Shown here: piece after piece, positions 5,935 to 7,122 of the stretch
Layout of the letters: each line of letters opens with the position of its first letter
Position numbering within the stretch: the stretch's first letter is position 1
Assembly: GCA_020630145.1 (NCBI GenBank)
Contig: JAHDBX010000082.1
Span: forward strand, 1-7,122
Direction of reading: 5' to 3'
Source of the DNA: Gammaproteobacteria bacterium
Lineage (GTDB): Bacteria > Pseudomonadota > Gammaproteobacteria > HTCC5015
Length of the DNA stretch: 7,122 nucleotides
Notes under the pieces: model-generated
The model's database searches: none
Seen by the model: the letters and a program-made list of their open reading frames with translations, nothing else
What the model was told of the DNA's origin: nothing
Translations under genes and position numbers: made by a program

Positions 5935-7122
5935 TTAAAAAGTGGCTTCTTGCGCAAAGTTCTCAGGCGCATAGTTTTCAAAGCGCGTAAACTCACCCAA
6001 AAATGCCAACCTAATGGAGTCTAAAGCGCCGTTACGGTGTTTACGAATAAGAATTTCAGCGGTGCCTTTTTGTGGGCTATCTTCATTATAAACTTCATCA
6101 CGATAGATACATAAAATCATATCCGCATCCTGCTCAATCGCACCTGACTCACGCAAATCAGACATCACTGGGCGTTTATCTGGACGTGTTTCCAAACTAC
6201 GATTTAACTGTGATAAAGCAATAACCGGCACATTAAGCTCTTTAGCCAAAGCTTTTAACGAGCGCGATATCTCCGAAATTTCTGTTGCACGGTTTTCTTT
6301 ATGCCCTGGCACGCTCATTAACTGTAAATAATCGATCACGATTAAACCTAAGTCATTTTTTCTTTTTAAACGACGTGACCTTGCGCGCACATCATTCGGT
6401 GATAAACCCGGTGTATCATCAATAAAAATTTTGGCATCATTTAGCATAGAGATAGCCGAGGTAATACGTGGCCAATCAGCATCACCCAAATCGCCCGTAC
6501 GTAACTTACTTTGATTAATACGCCCAAGAGATGAAATTAAGCGGGTTGCAATTTGCTCACCTGACATCTCCATACTAAACACAGCAACGGCTTTATTGTT
6601 TTTAATGGCCGCCGCCTCAACAATATTCATGGCAAATGAGGTTTTACCCATTGAAGGACGTGCTGCAACAATAATTAAATCAGAAGGCTGTAAACCGGCT
6701 GTTATGGTGTCGAACTTTGTAAAGCCAGTTTCTATACCCGTAATAGGCGAATCACGATTAAATAACTCATCAATGCGGTCAACAGCCTGCCCCATTAAGG
6801 TTTTAATATTTTGAAAGCCTGTTTCAGACTTCATGCCTTGCTCAGCAATTTTAAATATCTTGGTTTCCGCTGAGTCTAATAACTCTTTTGGCTGGCGACC
6901 CTCAGGATTGTAGGCACTCTCAGCAATTTCATTAGAGGTTGCAATCAACTGACGCAAAACCGAGCGTTCACGCACAATATCAGCATAAGCACGTATGTTT
7001 GCAGCACTTGGGGTATCTTTAGCCAATGTACCCACATACATTAAGCCACCGGCTTTTTCTAATTCACCGTTATGTTCTAACCATTCAGCAACGGTTACCA
7101 CATCGCGCGGCTTATCATTTTC
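5935..7122 (-). CDS. dnaB: Replicative DNA helicase DnaB, lacking its N-terminus at the window edge
   Basis: The hexameric 5'-3' helicase that unwinds the chromosome at replication forks. The 395 codons present (numbered from the right edge) run into the window without a start, and roughly 70 N-terminal residues lie outside; GTG 7101 and other internal starts should not be used. The remaining N-terminal domain and linker include VTVAEWLEHNGELEKAGG (9-26). The RecA-like motor domain has Walker A ARPSMGKTSFAMN (154-166, K160), SMEMS with the catalytic Glu (E185), Walker B LGLIVIDYLQLM (258-269), VPVIALSQLNRSLE (298-311), PVMSDLRESGAIEQDAD (318-334) and the arginine-finger region RKHRNG (360-365). 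All motifs are intact and no intein interrupts them. It ends 16 nt before alr, and is probably the first gene seen of a dnaB-alr-propeller transcription unit whose promoter lies outside. Confidence 0.97.
   Translation of the reverse strand, partial: ENDKPRDVVTVAEWLEHNGELEKAGGLMYVGTLAKDTPSAANIRAYADIVRERSVLRQLIATSNEIAESAYNPEGRQPKELLDSAETKIFKIAEQGMKSETGFQNIKTLMGQAVDRIDELFNRDSPITGIETGFTKFDTITAGLQPSDLIIVAARPSMGKTSFAMNIVEAAAIKNNKAVAVFSMEMSGEQIATRLISSLGRINQSKLRTGDLGDADWPRITSAISMLNDAKIFIDDTPGLSPNDVRARSRRLKRKNDLGLIVIDYLQLMSVPGHKENRATEISEISRSLKALAKELNVPVIALSQLNRSLETRPDKRPVMSDLRESGAIEQDADMILCIYRDEVYNEDSPQKGTAEILIRKHRNGALDSIRLAFLGEFTRFENYAPENFAQEATF

Noticed and set aside
5935..7122. Possible intein in DnaB, a frequent insertion host
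   Set aside because: Walker A, Walker B and the arginine-finger region run through without any inserted segment.

Overview
The window looks like ordinary chromosomal DNA from an AT-rich gammaproteobacterium. The evidence is a dnaB-alr gene pair in the arrangement known from E. coli and relatives, a seven-iron ferredoxin almost identical in layout to Azotobacter/Pseudomonas FdxA, a GalU of the proteobacterial type, and a large AddB-like nuclease of the kind found in pseudomonads and marine gammaproteobacteria. A marine or cellvibrionad-like host is a guess from composition and gene content only. There are no tRNA or rRNA genes, insertion sequences, phage genes or CRISPR arrays.

Layout, left to right. 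The minus strand begins with the first 90 codons of galU (1-270), cut by the window edge. A 223-bp divergent intergenic region (271-493) carries two inverted repeats and a good sigma-70 promoter for fdxA. On the plus strand, fdxA (494-817) encodes a 7Fe ferredoxin and ends in a 9-bp hairpin that overlaps its stop codon. A sigma-70-like promoter and a 10-bp inverted repeat follow, and then a large PD-(D/E)XK nuclease gene ending at 3678. Its first canonical start is TTG at 1099, but the reading frame stays open and family-like back to 832, so the true N-terminus is unresolved. The right half is a tight minus-strand cluster read from right to left: dnaB (7122 to 5935, 5' end outside the window), alr (5918 to 4833) and a lipoprotein beta-propeller gene (4810 to 3683), with gaps of 16 and 22 nt. 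The nuclease and propeller genes converge, with 4 bp between their stop codons.

Functionally these are mostly housekeeping genes: replicative helicase, D-alanine supply for peptidoglycan, UDP-glucose supply for envelope sugars, an electron carrier, a probable outer-membrane scaffold lipoprotein, and a probable DNA-repair nuclease. I see no new multi-gene system. The points most worth checking are the start of the nuclease gene, the lack of a helicase partner beside it, and the promoter/inverted-repeat arrangement in front of it. The propeller protein, with its exact 40-residue Trp spacing and non-BamB location, also merits a look.
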